Shown here piece by piece: positions 1-8,869 of a DNA stretch of 45,228 bases. The notes under the pieces were generated by a model, which did no database searches, had not been told where the DNA came from, and saw nothing but the letters and a program-made list of their open reading frames with translations. The DNA is from Planctomycetaceae bacterium (GTDB taxonomy: Bacteria > Planctomycetota > Planctomycetia > Pirellulales > Pirellulaceae), in contig CANHVO010000013.1 in the NCBI GenBank assembly GCA_947463915.1, positions 1-45,228 of the forward strand, given 5' to 3'. Positions within the stretch are counted from its first letter, which is position 1. Every line of letters starts with the position of its first letter. The position numbers were made by a program, and so were the translations under genes.

Positions 1-1
1 T

Positions 2-2437
2 ATTGGGAAAATCCTCTTCACTTCAATACCGAAGGACCAAATTGATAAAACTCCCAAAGGCAACTGTACCGTGTTTTTGGAGACGGTTCTTTCGAAGGAG
101 ATGCTTTGCGATCACTTTAATCTAAAAGCGGAGACGGTAACTCAGGTCGATACGAAAGAGTTACGTCCAGGGGACGGCGGCTCGTCCAGTCCGCATGCAA
201 CGAGCTCTGAGTCATTGGCCGAGAAGAAACCGCAACCGATTGAAGCAACCAAAAAAAATGCAGCAGAGTTAGCGTCGATTCCGTCGCCTCCTGCGACGGA
301 CAAGCAAAATCAAGAAAAGGCGTTAGTGCCCAAGGATCCCAAGGATGCGGCCAAAGCCGCGGCAGAGCAGTCCATGCGGGTACCTGTCCATATCTTGCAC
401 AAGTTGCTTGAGTGGACCGGCACCATGGTCATGGCACGCAATCAGTTGATGAACGAGTTCGACTTTCGCGGCAGCACTGCGTTTCGCACCTTGTCACAAT
501 CGATCTCCGGAGTTCACGAAACGGTCATCGAAACTCGGATGCAAACCACGGGCTCCCTTTTCGAACGCTATCGCCGCATCGTTCGCGACCTTTCGCGTCA
601 GCTCAACAAAGAAGTGGCTTTGCATATCGAGGGTGGGGAGCTTGAACTAGACCGCACCATCCTTGAAAGCTTTGCTGATCCCCTCACGCACCTAATCCGA
701 AATTCGCTGGATCACGCATTGGAGACTCCGGCCGAGCGAGAAGCGGCCGGGAAAAACAGGCAAGGCAACATCTTCCTGCGGTCTTACATTCATAGCGGTG
801 AGATCATTTTGGCCGTCGAAGACGATGGACGCGGCATTTGCGCAGAAAGAGTTTGTTCAAAAGCTGTCAGCAAAGGGGTCATTACCCAAGCATACGCCAA
901 TCAGTTGACCGAACATCAGAAGGTGATGCTGATTTTCCATGCGGGCTTCTCGACCAAGGATGAGGCGACAGATGTTTCTGGTCGCGGGGTTGGGATGGAT
1001 GTTGTACGAAACAACATCGAAGCCGTCGGCGGTTCGATCGATGTGGTCACCAAGGTAGGATCGGGCACGACATTTTCCGCAATCCTACCGTTGGCCAAGG
1101 CGCTCGTCTCTTCATCGCTCACCAAAGCCTTGGTGGTGGATATCCAAGACGAGCGGTTTGCTATTCCTGAGACAGCGGTTAGCGAAATCATTCGCTACGA
1201 CGCCAAAGCGATGACGAACATTGTCCAAGTAGACGGCGAAAACGTTTATCAGCTTCGCGATCAACTCGTGGCGCTCGTCGACTTACGACAAGCTCTTGGA
1301 ATGGAACAGCAGGCGAACCGAAAAGAGCATGCTTGCTTGGTGATCCTGCAATATCGAAAACACCAGTTTGGTGCCATCGTGGACAACGTGCTCGGAATCC
1401 AAGAGATCATCGTACGTGGAACGCCGAAGCTGCTTCAAAACTGCGGTATTTTTTCGGGGCATACCGTGCTGGGCACAGGTCGCGTTTCTTTGATTCTCGA
1501 CATCAACGGTCTTGTCAGCAAACTATCACTTCGCTTCTTGGATCAAAAGCAAGTCAATAGCAAGCGAGCGATTGTAGAAAGCCCTGACGTATCCCAGAAG
1601 AAAAACCGACCAAAACAAAAGATGGTTGTTTTCAGTTTTTCGGACAATGAGTACTTCGCTATCCCGCTTGAGTTGGTAGCCATCATCGAGCGCATTTCAT
1701 TGGACTCTATCAGGACGGTCGGCACGAAAGAGTATTGCCAGATCAAGAATGAGACGATTTCCGTCATGCGACTGGACACGTTTTTGCCAATCAGTAAGTT
1801 CAATGTGGCTCGCAAAGACTGCTGCTTGATTCGACCGGCGGCCGTCTCTTTCCCTCTGGGGATATTAACCGGACCGGACGTCACCATTATCGATGTAGAC
1901 GACAGCTTCGAATCGAGGCTCGATGACCAGAATGGTATCGTGGGCACATTCATGCATAACGATCGATTGGTCATGCTGCTGGACGTCTTTAGCGTGTTTG
2001 AACAGCACGCGCCGGACAAGTTGAAAATGCAAGAAGTGCAAACTGGGATGGCGAAGATTCTGGTTGCAGAAGATAGCTTATTCTTCCGAAAGCTGATCAA
2101 GCAGTACATGCAAAGAGACGAGTGGACCATCGAAATTGTGAATGATGGCGTCGAAGCGTGGGAAAAGCTTCAAGCAGAACCGAAACGATACAACTTGGTC
2201 ATTTCCGATATCAATATGCCAAGACTCGATGGCTTTCAGCTTGCGTCCAAAATTCGAGAAGATCGACGGTTTGACGCGATACCATTGGTTGCGTTGACTA
2301 CGCTTTCGGACGATCACTTCCGCGAGAAGGGGCTAAGTTTGGGCTTTGATCGCTATGTGGTGAAGATCGACAAGAACCAGGTTCGAGCCACGGTCGCTGA
2401 ATGTTTGCAAATTCGACGCACATCGGGAAAGCGATAG
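2..2437 (+). CDS. CheA-type hybrid histidine kinase with CheW-like domains and receiver (5' end outside window)
   Basis: The frame is open from base 2, so the gene starts upstream; a GTG at 71 is only an internal possibility. Numbering from that GTG, residues about 120-180 form the dimerisation helices. A CheA ATPase domain follows, with the N box HLIRNSLDHALE around 207-218, then DDGRGI, FHAGFST and GRGVGMDVV. A CheW-like domain (about 345-475) follows, then a second one (about 515-640), then a receiver domain starting KILVAEDS, with the likely phospho-acceptor Asp713 in SDINMP. The phosphotransfer (Hpt) domain would lie before the window. CheA kinases relay receptor signals to receivers; the fused receiver resembles hybrids used in non-flagellar or multi-output systems. 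It reads into the CheW gene 9 nt downstream. Family confident; output unknown. Confidence 0.93.
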   Translation: MGKILFTSIPKDQIDKTPKGNCTVFLETVLSKEMLCDHFNLKAETVTQVDTKELRPGDGGSSSPHATSSESLAEKKPQPIEATKKNAAELASIPSPPATDKQNQEKALVPKDPKDAAKAAAEQSMRVPVHILHKLLEWTGTMVMARNQLMNEFDFRGSTAFRTLSQSISGVHETVIETRMQTTGSLFERYRRIVRDLSRQLNKEVALHIEGGELELDRTILESFADPLTHLIRNSLDHALETPAEREAAGKNRQGNIFLRSYIHSGEIILAVEDDGRGICAERVCSKAVSKGVITQAYANQLTEHQKVMLIFHAGFSTKDEATDVSGRGVGMDVVRNNIEAVGGSIDVVTKVGSGTTFSAILPLAKALVSSSLTKALVVDIQDERFAIPETAVSEIIRYDAKAMTNIVQVDGENVYQLRDQLVALVDLRQALGMEQQANRKEHACLVILQYRKHQFGAIVDNVLGIQEIIVRGTPKLLQNCGIFSGHTVLGTGRVSLILDINGLVSKLSLRFLDQKQVNSKRAIVESPDVSQKKNRPKQKMVVFSFSDNEYFAIPLELVAIIERISLDSIRTVGTKEYCQIKNETISVMRLDTFLPISKFNVARKDCCLIRPAAVSFPLGILTGPDVTIIDVDDSFESRLDDQNGIVGTFMHNDRLVMLLDVFSVFEQHAPDKLKMQEVQTGMAKILVAEDSLFFRKLIKQYMQRDEWTIEIVNDGVEAWEKLQAEPKRYNLVISDINMPRLDGFQLASKIREDRRFDAIPLVALTTLSDDHFREKGLSLGFDRYVVKIDKNQVRATVAECLQIRRTSGKR

Positions 2438-2446
2438 AAAGAGACC

Positions 2447-2926
2447 ATGCAGATTTCCACGTTCCTGATCCAAAACGAAGCGTTCGCGGTACCATCGCTG
2501 GTGGTCGAAGAGTATTTCCGACCTTTGCCGATAACCAAGGTGCCGGGTTCGAATCGCTGTCTCGATGGACTCGTCAACATTCGAGGACGCACGGCGGTCG
2601 TCATCAACATGCGAACCTGTTTTGAGGTCCCGCCTCGCGATCCAGGAGATCTCGGGGAAATGATTCTGCTCGAAACGAGTCAGGGGTTGGTCGACGAGGC
2701 ACGCGAGTTAGGGCTCTACGCATTTGACGAGCCTGTTGTCTTGAGCGTCGATTCCGTTTCTCAAATTTTCCAGTTAGCCGCCGACGAGATCCATCCCGCC
2801 CCACCTCATGTAAATCAACCCTTTGTGGATGGGGTTATTCAATTAGACGAAGCGTATTTCACGATGGTATCGATCCAGAAATTGATCGATACCATCCTCC
2901 ACGGAAAGACCGAGGAACTGCGATGA
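2447..2926 (+). CDS. cheW: CheW-like chemosensory coupling protein
   Basis: This 159-residue protein is a single CheW domain, the usual length for the family. It opens with STFLIQNEAFAVP and carries GLVNIRGRTAVVINMR around residues 41-56, which matches the GLINLRG..PVIDLR core of CheW. CheW proteins bridge receptors and CheA in cytoplasmic signalling arrays. The gene follows cheA by 9 nt, and its stop codon overlaps the next start (ATGA at 2923-2926), so the three genes are very probably co-transcribed and translationally coupled. The tight coupling to the tandem Cache protein suggests that protein is the input partner; this is inference from gene order. Confidence 0.88.
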   Translation: MQISTFLIQNEAFAVPSLVVEEYFRPLPITKVPGSNRCLDGLVNIRGRTAVVINMRTCFEVPPRDPGDLGEMILLETSQGLVDEARELGLYAFDEPVVLSVDSVSQIFQLAADEIHPAPPHVNQPFVDGVIQLDEAYFTMVSIQKLIDTILHGKTEELR

Positions 2927-5343
2927 TAGCCGAACCAAGCACCCAAGCCAAAGCCGACCACAAATTCAGCATTTTTAATGCGTTGATCACCAATGATCAC
3001 AGAGAGTTTTATGAGAAAATCATCAATGAACTCATCGGCGTTTCCCCGATTTGCAACCAAGGGAAATGCACGGCAGCAGCCATTAGCGAGACGGCTACGG
3101 AGCAGGAGCAAATCACCGAGTTGATGGAACGCGTCGAGACGTTCGCTGCGGAACTGCACGATGGAACCAAGAACCTCTTTGACCAGTTCTACGCTGCTAA
3201 GGAAGATTTCTGCCGTTCTATTTATTGCACAACGGCCTACATCAAGATCAACTTGATCGATCGAACGTTATTGGAGCGAACTTGCGACGTCAGGTCGTGG
3301 GCGGTGGAAACCGCATTCGTGGAAGCGCTCGAACGCATTCACAAGATCAGCCGTCAGTTGGAAAAATATCTATATGAGATGGGCGAGTATCTCGACGCGG
3401 CGAAGGCTGCATTTGAGGTTCCCACGTTGGAGACGAATTGGACGATGCGCGACATCAGCCAGTTCGTGGATGATGTGCGAAGCTTCGGCCCTCGGAAACT
3501 GGAACTGATGTTCAATCCAGAAGTCTATCAACAATTCAAAACCAAGGTTGACTTGCTGGCTGAGCAACTTGGCAAAGGGAAAAGTCAAGAAGCAACGCTT
3601 GCGATGCTTCAAAAAGTGATGAAGAGCTTGGAGGAGGTTCATACCCACGTAAGCGCATCCTGTAGTCGATTGGAGGATATTGGAAACTCCTATACGCTCT
3701 ACCGCGATCTGGTCATTACTACGGCTGACGGAATCATCGTTGCCAACGCAAACCCACAGCGTCGCAACAAGGTATTGGGGAAATCGGTTGCTAACGAACT
3801 GTGGTTCCAGCGTTCGCACGATTCCGGTGATGCAAACGATTATGCGATCGAAAAGACCAGCCACTCCATCGTGGATTCCGGTAATAGTTTAGTCTTCAGC
3901 ACTTCGATCGCAGGAGCTGCGAAAAGCGATCAAAAGATCGGATCGATGGGAGCTTTCTTTGATCTAGCGGAGGAAGCAAAGATCATTCTTCAGGATTACA
4001 TGCCTCGAATGGACGACGGCGACACCAGGGATGGATGGTACTCTTTTTTCACCGATATGAACGGCAAGATTGTAGGCTCAAGCGACCCAGACATTATCGA
4101 TGTTGGTGAACAAGCGCACTTGCCTCGAGGTCACCGCAAGCTCAAAGGGGGCGGGACGATCAGCAGTTATGCCAGTGTCGAAGGAAACGACTCAGCCATT
4201 TTCTCTGCAATGTCGGATGGCTATCTCGACTTCGCAGGCTTAGGATGGAGTTCTCACTTGGTCGTGCCGAGCAATGAGATTTTTGCCAGCGAAGCAAATT
4301 GTCAAGTCAACGGCATCAGCCCAGACGAATTGATGCGATCACGTCTGATCCCTGATATCAACAAAGACACGTACGTCAAAGTTCAGGACGACAAGCAATC
4401 GATCAAGCTTATTTCGCTCAACGGTATCGTCTTTGCGTCCAAGCTTGGGAAGCGAGGGGTTGCTCTCGGGCCCGTGTTCGAACAAATTACCGAAACGGGT
4501 GATTTTGCGACCAGCAAGATGGAAGAGCTTCTTCGCGAAATGGCCTTTGGTGAATTGCGATTGAATCTGCAGACCTTGGAGACTTTTTCCAAGCAAGCCA
4601 TCGACTTGATCGACCGCAATTTGTTCGAACGATCGGCTGCCATTCGATGGTGGGCGACGGACAAATTTCTTTGGAACGCGTTGGCTGATCCTTCTGAGGA
4701 AAACGTTCAAGCAGCCAGTCGTCGGCTGCGGGACATTAACGGCAGCTATGCCATGTATCGCAATTTGGTATTGGCCAACCGAATGGGACGCATCATTGCT
4801 GCGTCCAATCCCGAGTTGATTCCAGACATGAAAGAGGCGAGGGTCGCTGACCATGTGTGGTTCAATAAAGCCATGAGAAGCAAAAACTTTGGGGAATATG
4901 CAGTCCAAGATGTCGGAGCGACAGAGCTCGAGCGGACAACCCGCAGCTCTTTGATCTACTCCTCTGCTGTTCGCATGAATGGTTCGCGAAACGGTGATAT
5001 GGTGGGAGTCCTAGGTAGCCTGTTCGACTGGGTTACCGAGTCGGGCAAGATCTTGAAGACCTGCTTGCCAAAGGATCGCAATGGCAAACGCATTCAAGGA
5101 TGCATTGCTTTTTATGCGAGCAAAGATTTTGAGGTCATCGAGACGTCAGATGCGCAGATTGTTCCATTGGGAAGCACGCCAGAACTACCGTCTGAGCATC
5201 GCGAATTGGCAGCAGGGCAATCGGCATCTGGAGTTTTGCGATTGGGGGACCATGTTTACATCATGGGGTCTTCGAGGAGCAAAGGCTACCGAGAATACCA
5301 AGGACTTGGTTGGTCGTCACATATCCTTAGGCCGCTTTTTTAG
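2923..5343 (+). CDS. Soluble protein with two Cache-like sensory repeats, no membrane or MCP domain
   Basis: The 806-residue protein has no signal peptide and no hydrophobic membrane segment. It contains a clear internal duplication. IDRTLLERTCDVRSWA at residue 112 matches IDRNLFERSAAIRWWA at 563. Later in each half, GNSYTLYRDLV and GSYAMYRNLV are followed by an IIxA(x)NP loop and a LVFSTSI or LIYSSAV strand. GLGWSSH recurs at about 439 and 794. This looks like two Cache-type (PAS-like) small-molecule sensing modules joined by a helical spacer. I see no HAMP segment and no conserved methyl-accepting hairpin, so it is not an ordinary chemoreceptor. It starts inside the cheW stop (ATGA), which makes a role as a cytoplasmic input protein for this CheA likely. 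The Cache call is by pattern only. Confidence 0.75.
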   Translation: MIAEPSTQAKADHKFSIFNALITNDHREFYEKIINELIGVSPICNQGKCTAAAISETATEQEQITELMERVETFAAELHDGTKNLFDQFYAAKEDFCRSIYCTTAYIKINLIDRTLLERTCDVRSWAVETAFVEALERIHKISRQLEKYLYEMGEYLDAAKAAFEVPTLETNWTMRDISQFVDDVRSFGPRKLELMFNPEVYQQFKTKVDLLAEQLGKGKSQEATLAMLQKVMKSLEEVHTHVSASCSRLEDIGNSYTLYRDLVITTADGIIVANANPQRRNKVLGKSVANELWFQRSHDSGDANDYAIEKTSHSIVDSGNSLVFSTSIAGAAKSDQKIGSMGAFFDLAEEAKIILQDYMPRMDDGDTRDGWYSFFTDMNGKIVGSSDPDIIDVGEQAHLPRGHRKLKGGGTISSYASVEGNDSAIFSAMSDGYLDFAGLGWSSHLVVPSNEIFASEANCQVNGISPDELMRSRLIPDINKDTYVKVQDDKQSIKLISLNGIVFASKLGKRGVALGPVFEQITETGDFATSKMEELLREMAFGELRLNLQTLETFSKQAIDLIDRNLFERSAAIRWWATDKFLWNALADPSEENVQAASRRLRDINGSYAMYRNLVLANRMGRIIAASNPELIPDMKEARVADHVWFNKAMRSKNFGEYAVQDVGATELERTTRSSLIYSSAVRMNGSRNGDMVGVLGSLFDWVTESGKILKTCLPKDRNGKRIQGCIAFYASKDFEVIETSDAQIVPLGSTPELPSEHRELAAGQSASGVLRLGDHVYIMGSSRSKGYREYQGLGWSSHILRPLF

Positions 5344-5382
5344 GTGTACTTAGACGAGCGGCATCGTAAAAAAACCAGTCAT

Positions 5383-5438
5383 AACCCGAAACGTGAGTGA
5401 GGGACCTGCGAAATTGCCCCTCGCTTACGCTTCGGGTT
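5383..5438. repeat. Dispersed palindrome, family R2, copy 1
   Basis: The left arm begins AACCCGAAACGTGAGTGAGG and the right arm ends CTCGCTTACGCTTCGGGTT. They pair over about 20 positions with a few G-T wobbles. Copies 2 (30532-30591) and 3 (38999-39062) share the layout and the right-arm core. It lies between the tandem Cache gene and the CDGSH gene and may act as a 3'-end hairpin. Confidence 0.7.
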
Positions 5439-5533
5439 GGGATGATGCAGCTTGAAGCTCGCCTTTACACGGACTTTTCAGTTTTGTTCAGTGAGTAATC
5501 TTTACGAGAGAAATGGATTGGAGAACTTGAATC

Positions 5534-5767
5534 ATGGCGAATCCCTGCGAAACCTGCCCAACCAAAATATGCTGCAACCCGAAGGGGCCGATCATCATCG
5601 AGGGGGACGTGAACATCGTGGATAAATATGGCCGCCCGCTTTGCCCAGACAAGAAGAAGAAGTCTCACGTCTTGTGCGGCTGCGGTCAATCATTGAATAA
5701 GCCTTTTTGCGATGGCAAACACAACAAGGCAGGTGGAGACGAGGACGATGACGAGATCAGCAACTAA
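5534..5767 (+). CDS. CDGSH iron-sulfur domain protein
   Basis: A 77-residue protein. Residues 48-63 read CGCGQSLNKPFCDGKH, the CDGSH signature whose three cysteines (48, 50, 59) and one histidine (63) ligate a 2Fe-2S cluster in the mitoNEET-like family. These proteins are small redox or Fe-S transfer factors. The N-terminus has an extra cysteine group (C5, C8, C13, C14), so a second metal site is possible. The C-terminus is acidic. The ATG is preceded by GGAG about 9 nt upstream. It is flanked by signalling genes on the same strand but separated from the chemosensory operon by a 190-bp gap with a palindrome, so it may have its own promoter. Confidence 0.88.
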   Translation: MANPCETCPTKICCNPKGPIIIEGDVNIVDKYGRPLCPDKKKKSHVLCGCGQSLNKPFCDGKHNKAGGDEDDDEISN

Positions 5768-5842
5768 GAATCATCAACCACCGGAATCACGCAATTTGGT
5801 CTTGGTCGACTAAGAATATCACATGCCATTGAAGCAAAAGGA

Positions 5843-7426
5843 ATGACAATGACTACAGCTAGACAAAGCACAATCCAAGTGGAGCCTGCAACACTTCGAC
5901 GCCATCACTCTTCGAAACTGGAAGCGGCAACTCAAAGCTGGCTTGCCGGCATCGATTGGCCCAACACGAATAACCTCGAAGCCGTAAAGTCCAATTGGTC
6001 GTCCCACATCCAAAAAATTTCGGCAGAAGGAGCTTTTCTCGGGTTCACCAAGGTAGTTCGCTTGTGCCGTGGCGTGCATGCCGCGGTGAACCATGATGCT
6101 GCTTCTTCCAGCAAGCTTTCGGTCGGTCAGAAGGCCGCCTTAATGCGAGCTGTTTTTTCTCTTGGGAAAATGTTGGCAAATCCCCGCATTGAGACAGCAT
6201 CCAGCTTGCAAACACTCCTGCGAGACCTGCAAGTCGAGTTCCAACTGCGTGACGAAGAATTGAACGCAGTTCTGCTCGGCGAAATGGAATCGTCGGCGGC
6301 CGAGTTGACAACATCGCCATCAGGAGAGATCGAGGACGTTGAGCACCGGGACCTTGAAGTATATCGCAGTTCGAGACTCGATTCGCTCGATCAGTGTATC
6401 GAAGAGGAGACTTGGATTGTATCGCAGTTGGCTTCCCTGGCCGAAGACCTTGCGAGCGGTACACACAGTCATCATCCTGCTAGTCGACTTATGCATGTTT
6501 TGCGGGGGCATAAATTCTTCAATCAAGTCGATCGTGTTTGTTTGGCGGGTAGAGTTGCGCACGCCAATCAATTGGTAGTGGTCGACGCCAGCTTGAGCGA
6601 TCGCTGCCCGCCCAACTCACTCAAGAAAGGGTATTCCTGCTTTGTCAATCCAGAGGGGTCGCTGTTCAAGATGAAGCCGGGTACGGTCCGAGTCTTTTCG
6701 GATTGCGAACGAGTCCTTGCCTCATTTGCTTTGAACGGAAAGCCGGCGCAGCGTTCGATTGCTTTGATTTCCGATCAAGGGTTGAGAAGCGGCCTTTGCT
6801 TGGCAATTGGACGCGGCGAAGAAATTCAAGGTTTCCTCTTCTTGAATTCGATCCAAGAAGACCTTTTTCGGCACATCACGGTCAGTTCTGCTCCGTTGCT
6901 TTCGCTCTTTGGGCTCGTGGCAACCATTGGGCTCGATACCAACGGCTTTCACTTAGCATCGGATTCGACAGCACTTTTTGCGAGATTCCTTCCGAATGTC
7001 TCCACCGTTTTTGACTCTGCACATTTTCAATCGCTGGTCACCGAATCGCTCGCTGAATTGATGGGTGGAGGAAAAACCATGAGTGTGGAGATCAAGAGCG
7101 ATCAAGATCAGAAGCCATTTTTGTATTTGCCCACCACGGTAATTGGGACGTTAGCTGAGTTGGTTTTTCGCACGGGACAAACGGTTTCCGGTGGGAAATT
7201 GTCATTGGAACTAGTGACGATCAACAATGAAGTGCAGATCAAGTTTGAGCATGGCAATGCGTTGGGAGGCGAAGATAGGTTGAAACGCATCATCCAAAGT
7301 GTAAGTGTTCCGTTAGCGAACAAGCCTATCAAGATTCTAACTTCGGACACGAAGCTTGTTGTGGTCTTTCCGTTTGAACCGTTGCTCGTCGGATTCAATG
7401 GATTGCTTTACAGCACCGTTTACTAA
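5843..7426 (+). CDS. Unknown protein, GAF-like and degenerate histidine-kinase-like regions
   Basis: I do not recognise this 527-residue protein with certainty. Residues about 1-150 are helical and lack obvious catalytic motifs. The middle (about 225-365), with strands such as QGFLFLNSI, resembles a GAF-type sensory domain. The C-terminus (about 385-515) has the order of a GHKL ATPase fold, with ELVFRTG at the N-box position, but it lacks the Asn of the N box and the DxGxG and GxG nucleotide motifs, so it is probably not catalytic. It is followed 65 nt downstream by a single-domain response regulator, which suggests a signalling partner or pseudokinase. AAGGA at 5838-5842 would suit the ATG at 5849 slightly better than the one at 5843. 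No signal peptide or membrane helix is evident. Confidence 0.6.
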   Translation: MTMTTARQSTIQVEPATLRRHHSSKLEAATQSWLAGIDWPNTNNLEAVKSNWSSHIQKISAEGAFLGFTKVVRLCRGVHAAVNHDAASSSKLSVGQKAALMRAVFSLGKMLANPRIETASSLQTLLRDLQVEFQLRDEELNAVLLGEMESSAAELTTSPSGEIEDVEHRDLEVYRSSRLDSLDQCIEEETWIVSQLASLAEDLASGTHSHHPASRLMHVLRGHKFFNQVDRVCLAGRVAHANQLVVVDASLSDRCPPNSLKKGYSCFVNPEGSLFKMKPGTVRVFSDCERVLASFALNGKPAQRSIALISDQGLRSGLCLAIGRGEEIQGFLFLNSIQEDLFRHITVSSAPLLSLFGLVATIGLDTNGFHLASDSTALFARFLPNVSTVFDSAHFQSLVTESLAELMGGGKTMSVEIKSDQDQKPFLYLPTTVIGTLAELVFRTGQTVSGGKLSLELVTINNEVQIKFEHGNALGGEDRLKRIIQSVSVPLANKPIKILTSDTKLVVVFPFEPLLVGFNGLLYSTVY

Positions 7427-7491
7427 CCTGCTTTCCAATGGGGCTCAGGTTCGTTCTACCCAACATTTAATCATCGCACTGGAGTCAATTC

Positions 7492-7965
7492 ATGAATAAC
7501 CGTAACGCATCGATTCGAACGCTCATCGTCGATGACGACAATGCTATCTGCCAATTGGTCAGCAAGATTCTGGGACGGCAATTTGGTGACGACTTAGCAA
7601 TAACCGCTACGGATAATGCCGATATGGCGATAGGGTTGTCCCATTCGAGTCAATTTGAACTATGCGTAACCGACTTGAACATGCCGAGCGCAAATGGCTT
7701 CAAAATACTCAAGCTGCTCAAGAATTTGAATCCGCTGACACAAGTCATCGTGCTAACGGCTCATCCCGAGGAGAATGCACTGAAGTCTGCCTTTTCAATG
7801 GGGGCTGCGGACTACATGTTGAAGCCGGTTCACGCGATGGAGCTGTGCGGTTGCGTTGAGTTCATGATTGCGCGAATCCGGCGTTTCAGGTCGGAGATTC
7901 TCCGGACTGAATTGCCGGCAATCGCAGAGGTGCTCGAAGCGGTGCAAAGGATGGAAGTGACTTGA
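7492..7965 (+). CDS. Single-domain response regulator (CheY-like receiver)
   Basis: The 157-residue protein is a receiver domain with a short helical tail. It has the acidic pocket IVDDDN near residues 13-18, the phospho-acceptor Asp61 in TDLNMP, a conserved Thr in VLTAHP, and the Lys of MLKPVH. No DNA-binding or enzymatic output domain is present, so it acts through protein contacts as CheY-type regulators do. GGAG lies 6 nt before the ATG. It closes the signalling cluster at the left of the window and is a natural phosphate acceptor for the CheA encoded upstream; that pairing is inferred from position. Confidence 0.92.
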   Translation: MNNRNASIRTLIVDDDNAICQLVSKILGRQFGDDLAITATDNADMAIGLSHSSQFELCVTDLNMPSANGFKILKLLKNLNPLTQVIVLTAHPEENALKSAFSMGAADYMLKPVHAMELCGCVEFMIARIRRFRSEILRTELPAIAEVLEAVQRMEVT

Positions 7966-8303
7966 AAACACGGTCCGATCGTCGAAGTTCTAAACTGGTG
8001 GTATTTTGGCAGCTTCCATCCTTTGCGCCATTACCCGTTTTTGAAGCAGGCCATTCCGCGGATAAAAACCAACCTTTTTCTCAAAAATGCCAGAAAGCAT
8101 AGGGTTTTTGTGACCAAATAGACGATTATCACACCCTTGACGCGGATGATTATCCCGAAAAGTGGGGTGAACAACCAAGAAGGCTGTGCTGTCTAGTTAC
8201 AAAGGAATCAAAAGTCGTCTTGCAGTCAATTAGACCATCTGTACACTATTGCTTCTCTTGAAAGGCCCAGAAACGGGGTCTGGATGGGGGGTTCCTATAA
8301 ATT
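7966..8303. other. Intergenic stretch before the tRNA cluster
   Basis: This 338-bp stretch has no credible gene. It should contain the promoter of the tRNA-tuf operon. The best pair I can see is TTGCAG (8220-8225) and TACACT (8242-8247), 16 nt apart, which is a weak match. No clear hairpin was found. Confidence 0.35.
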
Positions 8304-8375
8304 GCCGGTGTAGCTCAGTGGTAGAGCAGCTGATTTGTAATCAGCTGGTCGGGGGTTCAAGTCCCTTCGCCGGCT
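8304..8375 (+). tRNA. tRNA-Thr (anticodon TGT)
   Basis: The acceptor arms GCCGGTG and CGCCGGC pair, with one G-T. The anticodon stem GCTGA/TCAGC encloses loop TTTGTAA, giving TGT. GGTTCAAGTCC forms the T arm. The 3' CCA is not encoded. A T-run follows. Confidence 0.96.
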
Positions 8376-8408
8376 CTTTTTTTCGAACAGAAGTTGTGCG
8401 TTAGATTT

Positions 8409-8491
8409 GGAAGGTTGCCCGAGTGGCTAAAGGGGTCGGACTGTAAATCCGATGGCTCACGCCTACGTAGGTTCGAATCCTACACCTTCCA
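8409..8491 (+). tRNA. tRNA-Tyr (anticodon GTA)
   Basis: The acceptor arms GGAAGGT/ACCTTCC pair perfectly. The anticodon stem TCGGA/TCCGA has loop CTGTAAA, giving GTA. The long variable arm is typical of tRNA-Tyr. The CCA end is not encoded. Confidence 0.96.
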
Positions 8492-8538
8492 TTTTCAACT
8501 CGCACGGTTTCGGACTAGTCCGGTTTTTTGACGGATTT

Positions 8539-8609
8539 GCGGGTGTAGCTCAATGGTAGAGCAGCAGCCTTCCAAGCTGAATACGAGGGTTCGATTCCCT
8601 TCACCCGCT
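8539..8609 (+). tRNA. tRNA-Gly (anticodon TCC)
   Basis: The acceptor arms GCGGGTG/CACCCGC pair. The anticodon loop CTTCCAA gives TCC. The outermost anticodon-stem pair is G-A, a mismatch, while the other four pair normally. The CCA end is not encoded. Confidence 0.95.
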
Positions 8610-8620
8610 CTCCCTCGCAA

Positions 8621-8692
<72 letters not shown>

Positions 8693-8869
8693 CTGTCGTG
8701 AGCAAGGCTCCTTTGGGGCGTGCTCCGAAGGCGACAACAAAACAGTCGACACGGATGGTTGGCGGTGATGTGGCGAAGAGGGATCGTGGTTTAACCTTTG
8801 TTTGCTCGTGGGCAAAAACCTCACGGCGTAATTTCCAGTTTTCTATTTGTTTAGGTGTTGTGAGCAAAA

